64,000 bases of DNA from Bradyrhizobium sp. 141 (GTDB taxonomy: Bacteria > Pseudomonadota > Alphaproteobacteria > Rhizobiales > Xanthobacteraceae). The number at the start of each line of letters is the position of its first letter. Positions within the stretch are counted from its first letter, which is position 1. A model generated the notes under the pieces. The model did not search any database, had not been told where the DNA came from, and worked only from the letters and a program-made list of their open reading frames with translations. A program made the translations under genes and the position numbers. Shown here in pieces: positions 31,118 through 39,308 of this stretch. The stretch spans positions 186,001 through 250,000 of the forward strand of contig NZ_JADPKR010000080.1 of the NCBI RefSeq assembly GCF_023074055.1, in the 5' to 3' direction.

Positions 31118-33409
31118 TTACCACTTGTAGGAGACGCTGGCGGTGACGCGCCGGCGGTCGCCGTAGAAGCAGGAGGTCGCCGACGCGCAACTCGCGACAT
31201 ACATCTTGTCGGTCAGGTTGATCACGTTGAGCGCCGTCCGCCAGTTCTGCCATTCGTAGTGGACCGCGAGATCGCCGAGCACGACCGCGGGAACCTCAAG
31301 GGTGTTGGCGGCGTCCGCCCAGGACGAGCCGATGTAGCGTACGCCGCCGCCGAAACCAAATCCCTCCAGCGGCCCGTCCTTGAAGGTGTAATCGGCCCAG
31401 CCCGAGACCAGGAGTTCAGGCGTGTTGGTCGGCGTCTTGCCGACCAGCGACGGATCGAGATCCCGGCTGTTGAAGAGATGATAGGCCGTGAAGGCGCCGA
31501 TGAACTTCAGCTCCTTCGTGGCATTGGCCACCGCCTCGAGTTCGATGCCGCGCGAGGTCACCTCGCCGGTCTGGTTCTGCAGCACGGGAACACTGCCCGG
31601 CAATGTCGTCGCGACATTTTGACGGACGAGATCGAAAGCCGAGACCGTGAAATAGCCGTCGAAGCCCTTTGGCGCGACCTTCACGCCGATCTCAGCCTGC
31701 TTGCCGGTCTCCGGCAGGAACAGCTGGTTCTGGGCGTTGAGGCCGATGATCGGATTGTAGCTTGTCGAATAGGAGACGTAGGGCGCGATGCCGTTGTCGA
31801 AATTGTAGATCAGTCCGGCGCGGCCGCTGAACCTGCTGTCGTCACGGCTGCCGACCATAGCGCCGGTGTCGCGCGCTTCCTGCGTCGTTTCCACCCAGTC
31901 ATTGCGGCCGCTCAGCACCAGCGTGAAGTTGCCGAGCTTCATCTGGTCCTGAAGATACGTGCCGGCCTGCTTCTGCGTAATCAGGAAGTTCCGAAACGGC
32001 GCGCTCGGTAGCGGAACCTCGGCCGCCCCGTAGGCGGGATTGAAGACATTGATCGCGGGCACGCCGAAGCCGAAGGCCTGATAATCGTCGATCTGGTAGC
32101 CCCTCAGGTCGACGCCGAACAGCATCGTGTGCCTGACCGCACCGGTGTTGAAGCGGTACTCGAGCTGGTTGTCGAGATTGGCCTGGTTGGCGGTGTTCTT
32201 CGCATACCAATTATAGCGGCCCATTGTGGCCGTATTGATGTTATCCCAGCCGTTGCCGACATAGCCGCGATAGGTGATGTCGACATGCGCGAAGCGGGCG
32301 TTCTGACGGAACGTCAGGTCGTCGGTGAGATTGCGCGAAAACTGATAGCCGAGCATCTCCTGCTCGCGCGTGAACTTGTCGACACTGGGGTCGCCGACGA
32401 AGAAGCTGGTCGGAATCTTGCCGAACGGCGCGTTGGTCACCGTGCCCTGGTAAGGCAGGAAGTTGATGCCGCGGGTGTCCTGCCTCGAGGCGGAGGCAAG
32501 CACCGTGAAGCTCGTATCGGCATCCGGCTTCCAGGTGAAGGACGGCGCGATGAAGTAGTTGTTGTCGGGCGTGAAGTTGACCTGCGTGGGGCCGTTCTGG
32601 ACCTGGCCGACGACACGGTAGAACAGCTTGCCGTTTTCGGGCGCGACCGTGACTGGTCCGCCCATGTCGAAGCTGACATAAGCGTTGCCGAAATTGTTGA
32701 CGCCGGTCTCGACGTAACGGATCGGCTCGGCCGGCGGCATCTTGCTGATGACGTTGACGATGCCGCTCGGGCTCGATCCGCCGTAGAGCACCGCGGACGG
32801 ACCGCGCAGCACCTCGACCCGCTCCATGTTGGGAGTCTGAAGCTTCCAGCTCGCATAGGACGTGTAGAACAGCTGCATGCCGTCGAGGAACAGTCCGATG
32901 TCCTCGGACTTGAAGCCGCGGATCAGCCACCAATCGTTGCGGGTGTCCGTGCCGAACGTTCCTGCCCGCACACCGGCGGTATAGCGCAGCACCTCGTCGA
33001 GCTTGTTCGGCTTCTGGTCGCGGATCTGCTCGGCACCGATCACCGACACCGACTGCGGCGTCTCCATGATCGGCGTGTTGGTCTTGGTGCCGGACGAGCT
33101 GCGGCCCGCGACGTAGCCGTTCACCGGGCCACGCGGCGTCTCGACGAAGCCGACATTGCGCTGCGGCTGGGGCTTGCTCCTGGCGGCGGTCTGCACCGAC
33201 CGCGGCGCGCGACGCTGCGGCGTCGCGGCAGCACGCCGGCGCGCTTCCGGCGCGGTGACGGTGACCGACGGCAGGCTCGTTGCGCCGCTCTGCGCGGAGG
33301 ATTGTGCAAGCGATGCCTGCGGCACCAAAACCAAAGCGGACGCGGTCGCCAACACGACCGACCGCAGCATTCCCAGACTGTTCACGCGCCACCCCAAACG
33401 TATCTGCAT
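31118..33409 (-). CDS. TonB-dependent siderophore receptor (FhuA/FoxA-like)
   Basis: The 763-residue outer-membrane receptor has a signal peptide ending near PQASLAQ, a low-complexity Arg/Gln/Ala linker (about residues 55-85), a plug domain with ETPQSVSVIGAEQIRDQ, RGFKSEDIGLFLDGMQ and VEVLRGPSAVLYGGSSPSGIVNVISK, and a beta-barrel that ends YGDRRRVTASVSYKW with the C-terminal aromatic residue. Two cysteines near the end (VASCASATSCFYGDRR) are common in hydroxamate-siderophore receptors. It leads the three-gene iron module and follows marR on the same strand. A degenerate iron-control box lies about 80 bases upstream. The exact siderophore cannot be read; a shorter start at 33370 is possible. 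Confidence 0.92.
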   Translation of the reverse strand: MQIRLGWRVNSLGMLRSVVLATASALVLVPQASLAQSSAQSGATSLPSVTVTAPEARRRAAATPQRRAPRSVQTAARSKPQPQRNVGFVETPRGPVNGYVAGRSSSGTKTNTPIMETPQSVSVIGAEQIRDQKPNKLDEVLRYTAGVRAGTFGTDTRNDWWLIRGFKSEDIGLFLDGMQLFYTSYASWKLQTPNMERVEVLRGPSAVLYGGSSPSGIVNVISKMPPAEPIRYVETGVNNFGNAYVSFDMGGPVTVAPENGKLFYRVVGQVQNGPTQVNFTPDNNYFIAPSFTWKPDADTSFTVLASASRQDTRGINFLPYQGTVTNAPFGKIPTSFFVGDPSVDKFTREQEMLGYQFSRNLTDDLTFRQNARFAHVDITYRGYVGNGWDNINTATMGRYNWYAKNTANQANLDNQLEYRFNTGAVRHTMLFGVDLRGYQIDDYQAFGFGVPAINVFNPAYGAAEVPLPSAPFRNFLITQKQAGTYLQDQMKLGNFTLVLSGRNDWVETTQEARDTGAMVGSRDDSRFSGRAGLIYNFDNGIAPYVSYSTSYNPIIGLNAQNQLFLPETGKQAEIGVKVAPKGFDGYFTVSAFDLVRQNVATTLPGSVPVLQNQTGEVTSRGIELEAVANATKELKFIGAFTAYHLFNSRDLDPSLVGKTPTNTPELLVSGWADYTFKDGPLEGFGFGGGVRYIGSSWADAANTLEVPAVVLGDLAVHYEWQNWRTALNVINLTDKMYVASCASATSCFYGDRRRVTASVSYKW

Positions 33410-33486
33410 GCGTCATGCCGTCAGTCCCGTGACGGCGTGCACTGCGATGACGCTTATGGGAGGGAACGCGATTTCCCTAATTGAAA

Positions 33487-33511
33487 GCTTCTTAGAACGA
33501 CTCTTAGAAGC
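33487..33511. promoter_or_regulatory. Possible Irr-type iron control element upstream of the siderophore receptor
   Basis: GCTTCTTAGAAC-GACTCTTAGAAGC is an imperfect inverted repeat with GCTTCT and AGAAGC as perfect ends. It contains CTTAGAA-CGA-CTCTTAG, which partly fits the ICE consensus TTTAGAA-NNN-TTCTAAA bound by Irr in Bradyrhizobiaceae (the left half is nearly exact, the right half weak). Its location in the 132-base gap upstream of the receptor is right for iron-responsive control. The match is by eye. Confidence 0.35.
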
Positions 33512-33541
33512 GCTCCAACAATTCCGGAGATTGCTGCGAGA

Positions 33542-34057
33542 TCAGCGCGAACTCTTCTCGCTCTCGAGCATGTCGGCGGCGATCGCCGTGAGCTGGTCGA
33601 CCTGCCGCATCAGCGTATGGAACTCGGCTTCGCTCAATTGTTCCAGCAGGCGCCGATTGCGCTCCTGCGCGCCTTCGACGATCGCGTCATGCGCGGCGAG
33701 GCCCGCAGGGGTCAGCGAGATCAGCACCTCGCGGCTGTCTTTCGGATTAGCCGACTTCGCGATCAGCTTGCGCGAGAGCAGATTGGCCAGCGCGCGGCTG
33801 ATCTGTCCCTTGTCCTGGCCGACGGCCTCGGCGAGCCGCGCCACGCTCATTGGCGGCCGGCGGCCGAGCGAGGCGACGAGACCGAATTCGACCGAGGACA
33901 ATCCGGTGAGGCGCTTGTAGCGCAGGATCGCGCCACGCTTGAGCAAATTGGCAAGCACCATCAGTCGCGACGACAGCATTACTGTGATCGGGGCCGACGG
34001 TTCGCTCTCGTCCGCTGCGGGCGACGTCACCCCGCCCCTGCTCTCGGTCTGGCTCAT
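33542..34057 (-). CDS. MarR-family transcriptional regulator
   Basis: The 171-residue winged-helix protein has a dimerisation helix, then MSVARLAEAVGQDKGQISRALANLLSRKLIAK as the DNA-recognition helix-turn-helix, and the wing with KDSREVLISLTPAG, the conserved D-x-R motif of MarR. It is divergent from the Rieske oxygenase gene, with about 170 bases between the starts, so it likely controls the oxygenase-MFS pair and perhaps itself in response to an aromatic substrate. The ATG at 34057 (MSQTESR) is preferred; the frame is open to 34111. Confidence 0.88.
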   Translation of the reverse strand: MSQTESRGGVTSPAADESEPSAPITVMLSSRLMVLANLLKRGAILRYKRLTGLSSVEFGLVASLGRRPPMSVARLAEAVGQDKGQISRALANLLSRKLIAKSANPKDSREVLISLTPAGLAAHDAIVEGAQERNRRLLEQLSEAEFHTLMRQVDQLTAIAADMLESEKSSR

Positions 34058-34140
34058 GATCCACCTCTGCCAAGAAAGCCGGGACCTGCCAAGCGCCGGC
34101 CGCCTCATCAAATGCGACTAAGAGGCATTTGGAGTATCGT

Positions 34141-34151
34141 TGACATTGTCA
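34141..34151. promoter_or_regulatory. Candidate MarR operator (11-base palindrome)
   Basis: TGACA-T-TGTCA is a perfect palindrome with one central base, in the divergent gap between marR and the oxygenase gene. MarR proteins bind short palindromes near their own promoters. It overlaps a TTGACA that could be a -35 box for the oxygenase, although I see no good -10 at normal spacing. Confidence 0.35.
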
Positions 34152-34225
34152 TCGAATTATTTTCCACTGGCAGCAAGACGCCCAGAAAGGGCCCGGCCGT
34201 CACTGGCCGAAGCGGGAGGACCGGC

Positions 34226-35416
34226 ATGACCATCACCCAGCGGGATCGCGATCTCGGCACGGCCTATGCGATGAAGCCGGCGCACACCCGCACCGAGCTG
34301 ACCTCGGTCGTGCGCGGCACACCGATGGGCGAGCTGCTCCGCCGCTACTGGCACCCGGTCGGGCTCGTCGGTGATGCCAGCGACACGCCGAAAAAGGTGC
34401 GCGCATTGGGCGAGGATCTGGTGCTGTTTCGCGACAAGCAGGGCCGCGCCGGCCTGCTGCACGCCCGCTGCTGCCATCGTGGCACCACGCTCTATTACGG
34501 CAAGGTCGAGGAGGACGGCATCCGCTGCTGCTATCACGGCTGGAAATTCGACACCGAGGGCCATTGCCTGGAGCAGCCCTGCGAGCCCGATGGCGGTCAG
34601 TTCAAGGACAAGGTGCGCCAGCCCTGGTATCCGGTCGAGGAGCGCTACGGCCTGATCTTCGCCTATATGGGCCCGGCCGAGAAACGCCCGGTGCTGCCGG
34701 CTTACGAATGCCTGGAGAAGATGGACGACGGCGAGCTCGTCGAGGCCGATGATACCTCGATCGGCGGCGGCGGCCCCGCCATCATCCCCTGCAACTGGCT
34801 GCAGCATTTCGAAAACGTGGTCGATCCCTATCACGTGCCGGTGCTGCATGGCTCGTTCTCAGGGCCGCAGTTCACCAACATGATGGCCTCGATCCCGGAG
34901 GTGAAGTTCGACAAGACGCCGCGCGGCATCGCGGTGCGCTCGATCCGCAAGCAAGACGACGGCAAGGTGTTCTATCGCGTCACCGAAGCCGCGCTGCCGA
35001 CGTTGCGCGTCGTGCCGAACCCGCGTGTGGCGCAATTCGCCCGCGTCGAATCGATCGGCTGGACGCTGCCGATCGACGACACGTCTTTCCGCATCTATGT
35101 CGCCGGCCGCGTCAAGAACTCCGGCGACATCGGCCGCATGCGCTCGAAATTCAACGGCAAGTTCTGGTGGGATATGACCGAGCAGGAGCACCAGCAATTC
35201 CCGGGTGATTACGAGGCCCAGGTCGGCCAGGGCGAGGTGACGGTTCATTCCGAGGAGCATTTCGGCCAGAGCGACCGCGGCATCCTCATGATCCGGCGCA
35301 TGCTGAGCGATCAGCTCGACGCGCTCGCCGCAGGCCGCGATCCGATCGGCGTCTCGTTCGATGCGAGCGCGCCTCCGGTCGAATTCGAAGCGGGGAATTA
35401 CATCCGCGAAGGCTGA
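34226..35416 (+). CDS. Rieske non-haem iron oxygenase, alpha subunit (phthalate dioxygenase / vanillate demethylase type)
   Basis: The 396-residue product has an N-terminal Rieske domain with ligands C82-x-H84 and C101-x-x-H104, spaced 16 residues. The catalytic domain carries NWLQHFENVVDPYHVPVLHG, which supplies the bridging aspartate and the two iron-binding histidines. A single-chain alpha subunit of this size resembles phthalate 4,5-dioxygenase and related O-demethylases. A GGGAGGA ribosome site lies about five bases before the ATG. No reductase or ferredoxin gene is next to it, so electrons must come from a partner encoded elsewhere. The adjacent MFS transporter probably imports the substrate. 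Confidence 0.9.
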   Translation: MTITQRDRDLGTAYAMKPAHTRTELTSVVRGTPMGELLRRYWHPVGLVGDASDTPKKVRALGEDLVLFRDKQGRAGLLHARCCHRGTTLYYGKVEEDGIRCCYHGWKFDTEGHCLEQPCEPDGGQFKDKVRQPWYPVEERYGLIFAYMGPAEKRPVLPAYECLEKMDDGELVEADDTSIGGGGPAIIPCNWLQHFENVVDPYHVPVLHGSFSGPQFTNMMASIPEVKFDKTPRGIAVRSIRKQDDGKVFYRVTEAALPTLRVVPNPRVAQFARVESIGWTLPIDDTSFRIYVAGRVKNSGDIGRMRSKFNGKFWWDMTEQEHQQFPGDYEAQVGQGEVTVHSEEHFGQSDRGILMIRRMLSDQLDALAAGRDPIGVSFDASAPPVEFEAGNYIREG

Positions 35417-35473
35417 GCTGCCAGCTCGAAGAGCTGGACCGCCAAAGATAACAAAGACAAATTGGGGGAAGCT

Positions 35474-36769
35474 ATGGTGGATGTGACGTCACAGATGTCG
35501 GTGCAAACGGCTGCCGCGGCAAAACCCTCGGCGCGGCGCTACTATGCGCTGGGGTTGCTCACCATCATCTACGCGCTGAACTTCCTCGACCGCACCATCT
35601 TCAACGTGCTGATCGAGCCGATCAAGAAGGAGTTTGCGCTCAGCGACACCATGATGGGCCTGCTCGCGGGCTTCGGCTTTGCGCTGTTCTATTCCCTGCT
35701 CGGCATCCCCATTGCGCGCGTCGCCGACCGGCTCAACCGGCGCAACATCGTGGCCGTCGCCTTTGCGTTCTGGAGCGCGATGACGGCGCTGTGCGGCGCG
35801 GCCACCAGCGTGACCTCGCTGGCGCTGGCGCGGATCGGTGTCGGCATCGGCGAATCCGCGGGCTCACCCGCGTCGCAATCGATCGTCGCCGATCTCTTTG
35901 CCAAGAACGAGCGTCCGCGCGCGCTCGGCATCTACGCCGTTGGCACCTATCTCGGCGTCTTCCTCGGCTATTTCGTCGGCGGCTACGTCAACCAGCACTA
36001 TGGCTGGCGGACGGCGTTCTACGTCGCCGGCCTACCCGGCATCCTGCTCGCGCTGGTCCTATGGCTGACGATCTCCGAGCCGAAGCGCGGCGCGATGCAG
36101 GAGAGTTTTGTGCCCGAGCCACTCGGGCCGACGCTGCGCTTCCTGGCCTCGCAGCGCAGCTTCATCATCGTGCTGATCGGCTTCTGCCTGACCACCTACA
36201 CCAACTACGCGACCGCGGCCTGGATCCCGCCGTTCCTGGCGCGCGTGCACCATCTGTCGAGCGCCGAGATCGGCACCTATGCCGGCACCTTCAAGGGCCT
36301 CGCCGGCATGGCCGGCACCCTGTTCGGCGGCTTCGTGGTGGCGCAAGTGAGCCGCCGCGACGACCGCTGGAAGCTGTGGGCGCCCGCAATCACCTCTGGC
36401 CTCGCCGGCCCGGTGTTCGCGCTGTGCATGCTGACGCAGGATTTCGCGATGATGGTCGCCATGCTCGCACTGACCTCGTTCCTGGTCGGCTTCCATCTCG
36501 GCCCGATCTTCGCGATCGCACAGACGGTGGCGAAACCGAGTATGCGCGCGCTCGCCTCCGCGCTGATCGCGCTCACGGCCACCTGTTTCGGCCAGGGCAT
36601 CGGCCCGCTCGCGGTCGGCATGGTCAACGACGCGTTGAAGGGCAGCTATGGCGCGGAGGCCGTGCGCTATTCCCTGCTCTCGGCGGCGGTCACGACCACG
36701 CTCGGCGCCTTGCTGTTCATCTGGGCCGCCCGCGCGATCCGGGATGACATCGGCCGTGCCGCCGCCTGA
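35474..36769 (+). CDS. MFS transporter (probable aromatic or organic acid uptake)
   Basis: The 431-residue membrane protein has 12 predicted helices and the MFS signature in the first cytoplasmic loop (GIPIARVADRLNRRNIVAVAFAFWS). YALNFLDRTIFNVLIEPIKKEF in helix 1 is typical of the spinster-like/aromatic-acid branch. The ATG at 35474 follows GGGGGAAG by four bases; a TTG at 35462 is the alternative. It begins about 57 bases after the oxygenase stop on the same strand and is likely cotranscribed. The substrate is inferred from the neighbour only. Confidence 0.88.
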   Translation: MVDVTSQMSVQTAAAAKPSARRYYALGLLTIIYALNFLDRTIFNVLIEPIKKEFALSDTMMGLLAGFGFALFYSLLGIPIARVADRLNRRNIVAVAFAFWSAMTALCGAATSVTSLALARIGVGIGESAGSPASQSIVADLFAKNERPRALGIYAVGTYLGVFLGYFVGGYVNQHYGWRTAFYVAGLPGILLALVLWLTISEPKRGAMQESFVPEPLGPTLRFLASQRSFIIVLIGFCLTTYTNYATAAWIPPFLARVHHLSSAEIGTYAGTFKGLAGMAGTLFGGFVVAQVSRRDDRWKLWAPAITSGLAGPVFALCMLTQDFAMMVAMLALTSFLVGFHLGPIFAIAQTVAKPSMRALASALIALTATCFGQGIGPLAVGMVNDALKGSYGAEAVRYSLLSAAVTTTLGALLFIWAARAIRDDIGRAAA

Positions 36770-36782
36770 AACCGGACCCGGC

Positions 36783-36807
36783 CCGCCCGGCGAAACCAGC
36801 CGGGCGG
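36783..36807 (+). terminator. Hairpin after the MFS gene
   Basis: CCGCCCGGC (36783-36791), a seven-base loop, and GCCGGGCGG (36799-36807) form a perfect nine-base stem starting about 13 bases past the stop codon. There is no immediate T-run, so it may slow or protect the transcript end more than terminate it alone. Confidence 0.5.
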
Positions 36808-36906
36808 CGAGATGAAACCATTTTGCGGAACCCGCGAAACCATCCGGAAACAGATGGTCCTTAAGACAGAGCCATAGACGGCGGCAAAGCCCGTCGGGAG
36901 GCTCAG

Positions 36907-37110
36907 ATGAACCACTCCATCCACTCTGCTGATCGTGCGACCCACCTGAAGATCGTGGTGGTGGCGCTGGTGGCCGGCATCATGGTGGCCGGCTTCGGCA
37001 TCGCAGCCCGCACCAATGCCGATTACAGCCAGACCGCCCAGTCCACCCACGTGATCAAGGCCGGCAAGCCGGTGGTGGTGACGAGCGCCGGGACGTCGGA
37101 GATTCGCTGA
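36907..37110 (+). CDS. Small exported or membrane-anchored protein
   Basis: The 67-residue open frame has a good ribosome site (GGGAGG at 36896-36901, about five bases before the ATG) and a hydrophobic segment at residues about 15-35 (LKIVVVALVAGIMVAGFGIAA). A short Thr/Ser-rich tail (AQSTHVIKAGKPVVVTSAG) follows. It is bounded by a clear terminator downstream. I know similar small proteins in Bradyrhizobium annotations but no function for them. Confidence 0.7.
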   Translation: MNHSIHSADRATHLKIVVVALVAGIMVAGFGIAARTNADYSQTAQSTHVIKAGKPVVVTSAGTSEIR

Positions 37111-37135
37111 AACGTCCTCTTCCGGGCTGACCCAT

Positions 37136-37158
37136 GGCCGCCTCCGGGCGGCCTTTTT
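37136..37158 (+). terminator. Rho-independent terminator
   Basis: GGCCGCC (37136-37142), TCCG loop, GGCGGCC (37147-37153), then five T residues. It ends the 67-residue gene and insulates the tRNA-Asp downstream. Confidence 0.85.
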
Positions 37159-37269
37159 CGTTTTCCAGAGCAATGCTTAGCCGAGATACACCGGTGAAGC
37201 GCAACGTCCTTGACTTCACCCAGCCCCGCCTTTAAGTCCCCCTCGTTCCGCGCGCATCAAGCGAACCAC

Positions 37270-37346
<77 letters not shown>

Positions 37347-37553
37347 TTTTGGCAATCCCTTCATAGTCTTAGCCTGAACTCCTTGAGGCCTGTCGCAGCT
37401 GCGGCGAGCCGTGGACGACGTTCGCCCGGCTGGGCTCGCGGCGGTGTCGGCCCGCGCCCGAATCGTCTAGGCGTCAAAGGACTTGGAGGGATCCCCATCC
37501 ATTCTCGGCTTTTCCAGGGATGCCCCGTCATTGGACCATCGAGGAGGCCAGTC

Positions 37554-37898
37554 ATGGCTAAGAAGGATTTGGCTAAGAAGGATTTGGCTAAGAAGGATAC
37601 GGCAAAGAAGGCAGCCGCTCCCGCCACCATCACCCTCAAGCACCTCGCTGCCGATATCGCCGAGAGCCAGGACCTGTCGAAAAAGCACGCCGAAGCTGTC
37701 CTCACCGACATGGTCGATTTGGTCACCAAGCACCTGAAGAAGGGCGACCGCGTCCGCATTGTCGGGCTCGGCATCCTCCAGGTCCGCAAGCGCGCCGCCC
37801 GCACCGGCCGCAATCCCGCCACCGGCGAGCCGATCCACATCAAGGCCAGCAAGAAGGTCACCTTCCGCCCGGTCAAGGAACTGAAAGAGGCGATCTGA
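37554..37898 (+). CDS. HU-family DNA-binding protein with lysine-rich tandem-repeat N-terminus
   Basis: The 114-residue product has an HU/IHF domain from about residue 30 (ITLKHLAADIAESQDLSKKHAEAVLTDMVDLVTKHLKKGDRVRIVGLGILQVRKRAARTGRNPATGEPI), including the RNPATGE beta-arm that intercalates DNA. Ahead of it is a basic tail made of repeats MAKKDL-AKKDL-AKKDL... then AKKDT-AKKAA. The tail is encoded by almost identical 15-base units (GCT AAG AAG GAT TTG). GAGGAGG at 37541-37547 and the ATG at 37554 fix the start. It would compact or bend DNA; the tail could add sequence-independent binding. It is not the usual hupB next to lon. Confidence 0.88.
   Translation: MAKKDLAKKDLAKKDTAKKAAAPATITLKHLAADIAESQDLSKKHAEAVLTDMVDLVTKHLKKGDRVRIVGLGILQVRKRAARTGRNPATGEPIHIKASKKVTFRPVKELKEAI
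37557..37613 (+). repeat. 15-base tandem repeat within the HU-like gene
   Basis: The unit GCTAAGAAGGATTTG occurs twice exactly (37557-37586), a third time ending in ACG (37587-37601), and then as the partial GCAAAGAAGG. The near identity at silent positions suggests recent duplication or slippage, with each unit adding five residues (AKKDL). Confidence 0.85.
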
Positions 37899-38000
37899 GG
37901 TAGCCGTTCGTTAAGCCGATCCGCGCCGTTCCGGCCGCATCCTGGCCCGCTTTTTCTGATATACCGCCGCTTCCCCCTGACCCCGGCGGTTTGACCAGAA

Positions 38001-39251
38001 ATGTCCTCCCTCACCTTCTCGCATACCGTGACCGAGCGCTTCCTGCGCTACGTCACCATCGACACCCAGTCCGATCCGGAATCCCCTCACTCGCCCTCGA
38101 CCGAGAAGCAGAAAGATCTCGGCCGCGTGCTCGCCGCCGAGCTGAAAGCCATGGGCGTCGAGGACGCGCATCTCGATGAGTATGGCTACGTCTACGGCAC
38201 GATCCCGGCCAACACCGACAAGAAGGTGCCGGTGATCTGCTTCTGCTCGCACATGGACACCTCGCCCGACGTGACCGGCAAGGACGTCAAGCCGCAACTG
38301 CTGAAGAACTATCGCGGCGGCGACATCACGCTGCCGGGCGACACCAGCCAGGTGATCCGCTTCGCCGAGCACCCTGCGCTGAAGAACCAGATCGGCAACG
38401 ACATCATCACCACCGACGGCACGACGCTATTGGGCGCTGACAACAAGGCCGGCGTCGCTGAGATCATGGATGCCGCGCATTTCTTCATCAACAACCCCGA
38501 TGTGAAGCACGGCACCATCAAGATCCTGTTCACGCCGGACGAAGAGATCGGCCGAGGCGTCGACAATGTCGACCTGAAGAAGCTGGGCGCCGATTTCGGC
38601 TACACCATGGACGGCGAAAGCGCGGGCTGCGTCGAGGACGAGACCTTCTCCGCCGACGGCGCCACCATCACCATCAACGGCGTCAGCGCCCATCCCGGCT
38701 ACGCCAAGGGCAAGATGGAGCACGCAATCAAGATCGCGGCCGCCATCGTCGAGCGGCTGCCGAAGGAAGGCTGCTCACCGGAGACGACTTCAGGCAAGCA
38801 GGGCTTTCTGCATCCGATCGGCATCGAGGGCACACTGGAACAGGCAAGGCTGTCCTTCATCGTCCGCGACTTCACCGAGGAAGGGCTGAAGGAGAAAGAG
38901 GACCTGCTCGAGTCCATCGTCAAGGACGTGATGAAGGACTATCCGCGCTCGACCTACAAGCTCGAGGTCCGGGAGCAGTACCGCAACATGAAGCAGGTGA
39001 TCGACCGTCACCCGCACGTGCTCGAATACGCCATCGAGGCGATCCGCCGTGCCGGCCTGCGCCCGATGCGCACCGCGATCCGCGGCGGCACTGACGGCTC
39101 GCGCCTGTCCTTCATGGGCCTGCCCTGCCCCAACATCTTTGCCGGCGAGCACGCCTTTCACTCGCGGCTCGAATGGGTCAGCCGGCAGGACATGGAGAAA
39201 GCCGTGCAGACCATCGTGCACCTCGCCATGATCTGGGAAGAGAAGGCCTGA
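38001..39251 (+). CDS. pepT: Peptidase T (tripeptide aminopeptidase)
   Basis: The 416-residue cytoplasmic M20 family zinc aminopeptidase cleaves the N-terminal residue of tripeptides. Metal and catalytic residues are in FCSHMDTSPDVTG, LLGADNKAGVAEIM, FTPDEEIGRG, the MDGESAG block and FAGEHAFHSRLEWV, in family order. Length and motif order match PepT. It stands alone on this strand and may work with peptide importers such as the operon at 2268-7675, though nothing links them directly. Confidence 0.94.
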   Translation: MSSLTFSHTVTERFLRYVTIDTQSDPESPHSPSTEKQKDLGRVLAAELKAMGVEDAHLDEYGYVYGTIPANTDKKVPVICFCSHMDTSPDVTGKDVKPQLLKNYRGGDITLPGDTSQVIRFAEHPALKNQIGNDIITTDGTTLLGADNKAGVAEIMDAAHFFINNPDVKHGTIKILFTPDEEIGRGVDNVDLKKLGADFGYTMDGESAGCVEDETFSADGATITINGVSAHPGYAKGKMEHAIKIAAAIVERLPKEGCSPETTSGKQGFLHPIGIEGTLEQARLSFIVRDFTEEGLKEKEDLLESIVKDVMKDYPRSTYKLEVREQYRNMKQVIDRHPHVLEYAIEAIRRAGLRPMRTAIRGGTDGSRLSFMGLPCPNIFAGEHAFHSRLEWVSRQDMEKAVQTIVHLAMIWEEKA

Positions 39252-39273
39252 GCTAGCGGCAATTCTCCGTTAT

Positions 39274-39293
39274 GGCCGGGCTCGCGCCCGGCC
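39274..39293. terminator. Hairpin between pepT and the convergent membrane protein gene
   Basis: GGCCGGGC-TCGC-GCCCGGCC is a perfect eight-base stem with a four-base loop. It lies about 20 bases after pepT and just before the stop of the convergent gene. There is no T-run; it may serve both directions weakly. Confidence 0.5.
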
Positions 39294-39308
39294 AATCCGC
39301 CTGGAGAT

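Noticed and set aside
37557-37613. Short tandem repeats as a CRISPR array
   Set aside because: The units are contiguous, without spacers, in frame within an HU-like gene.
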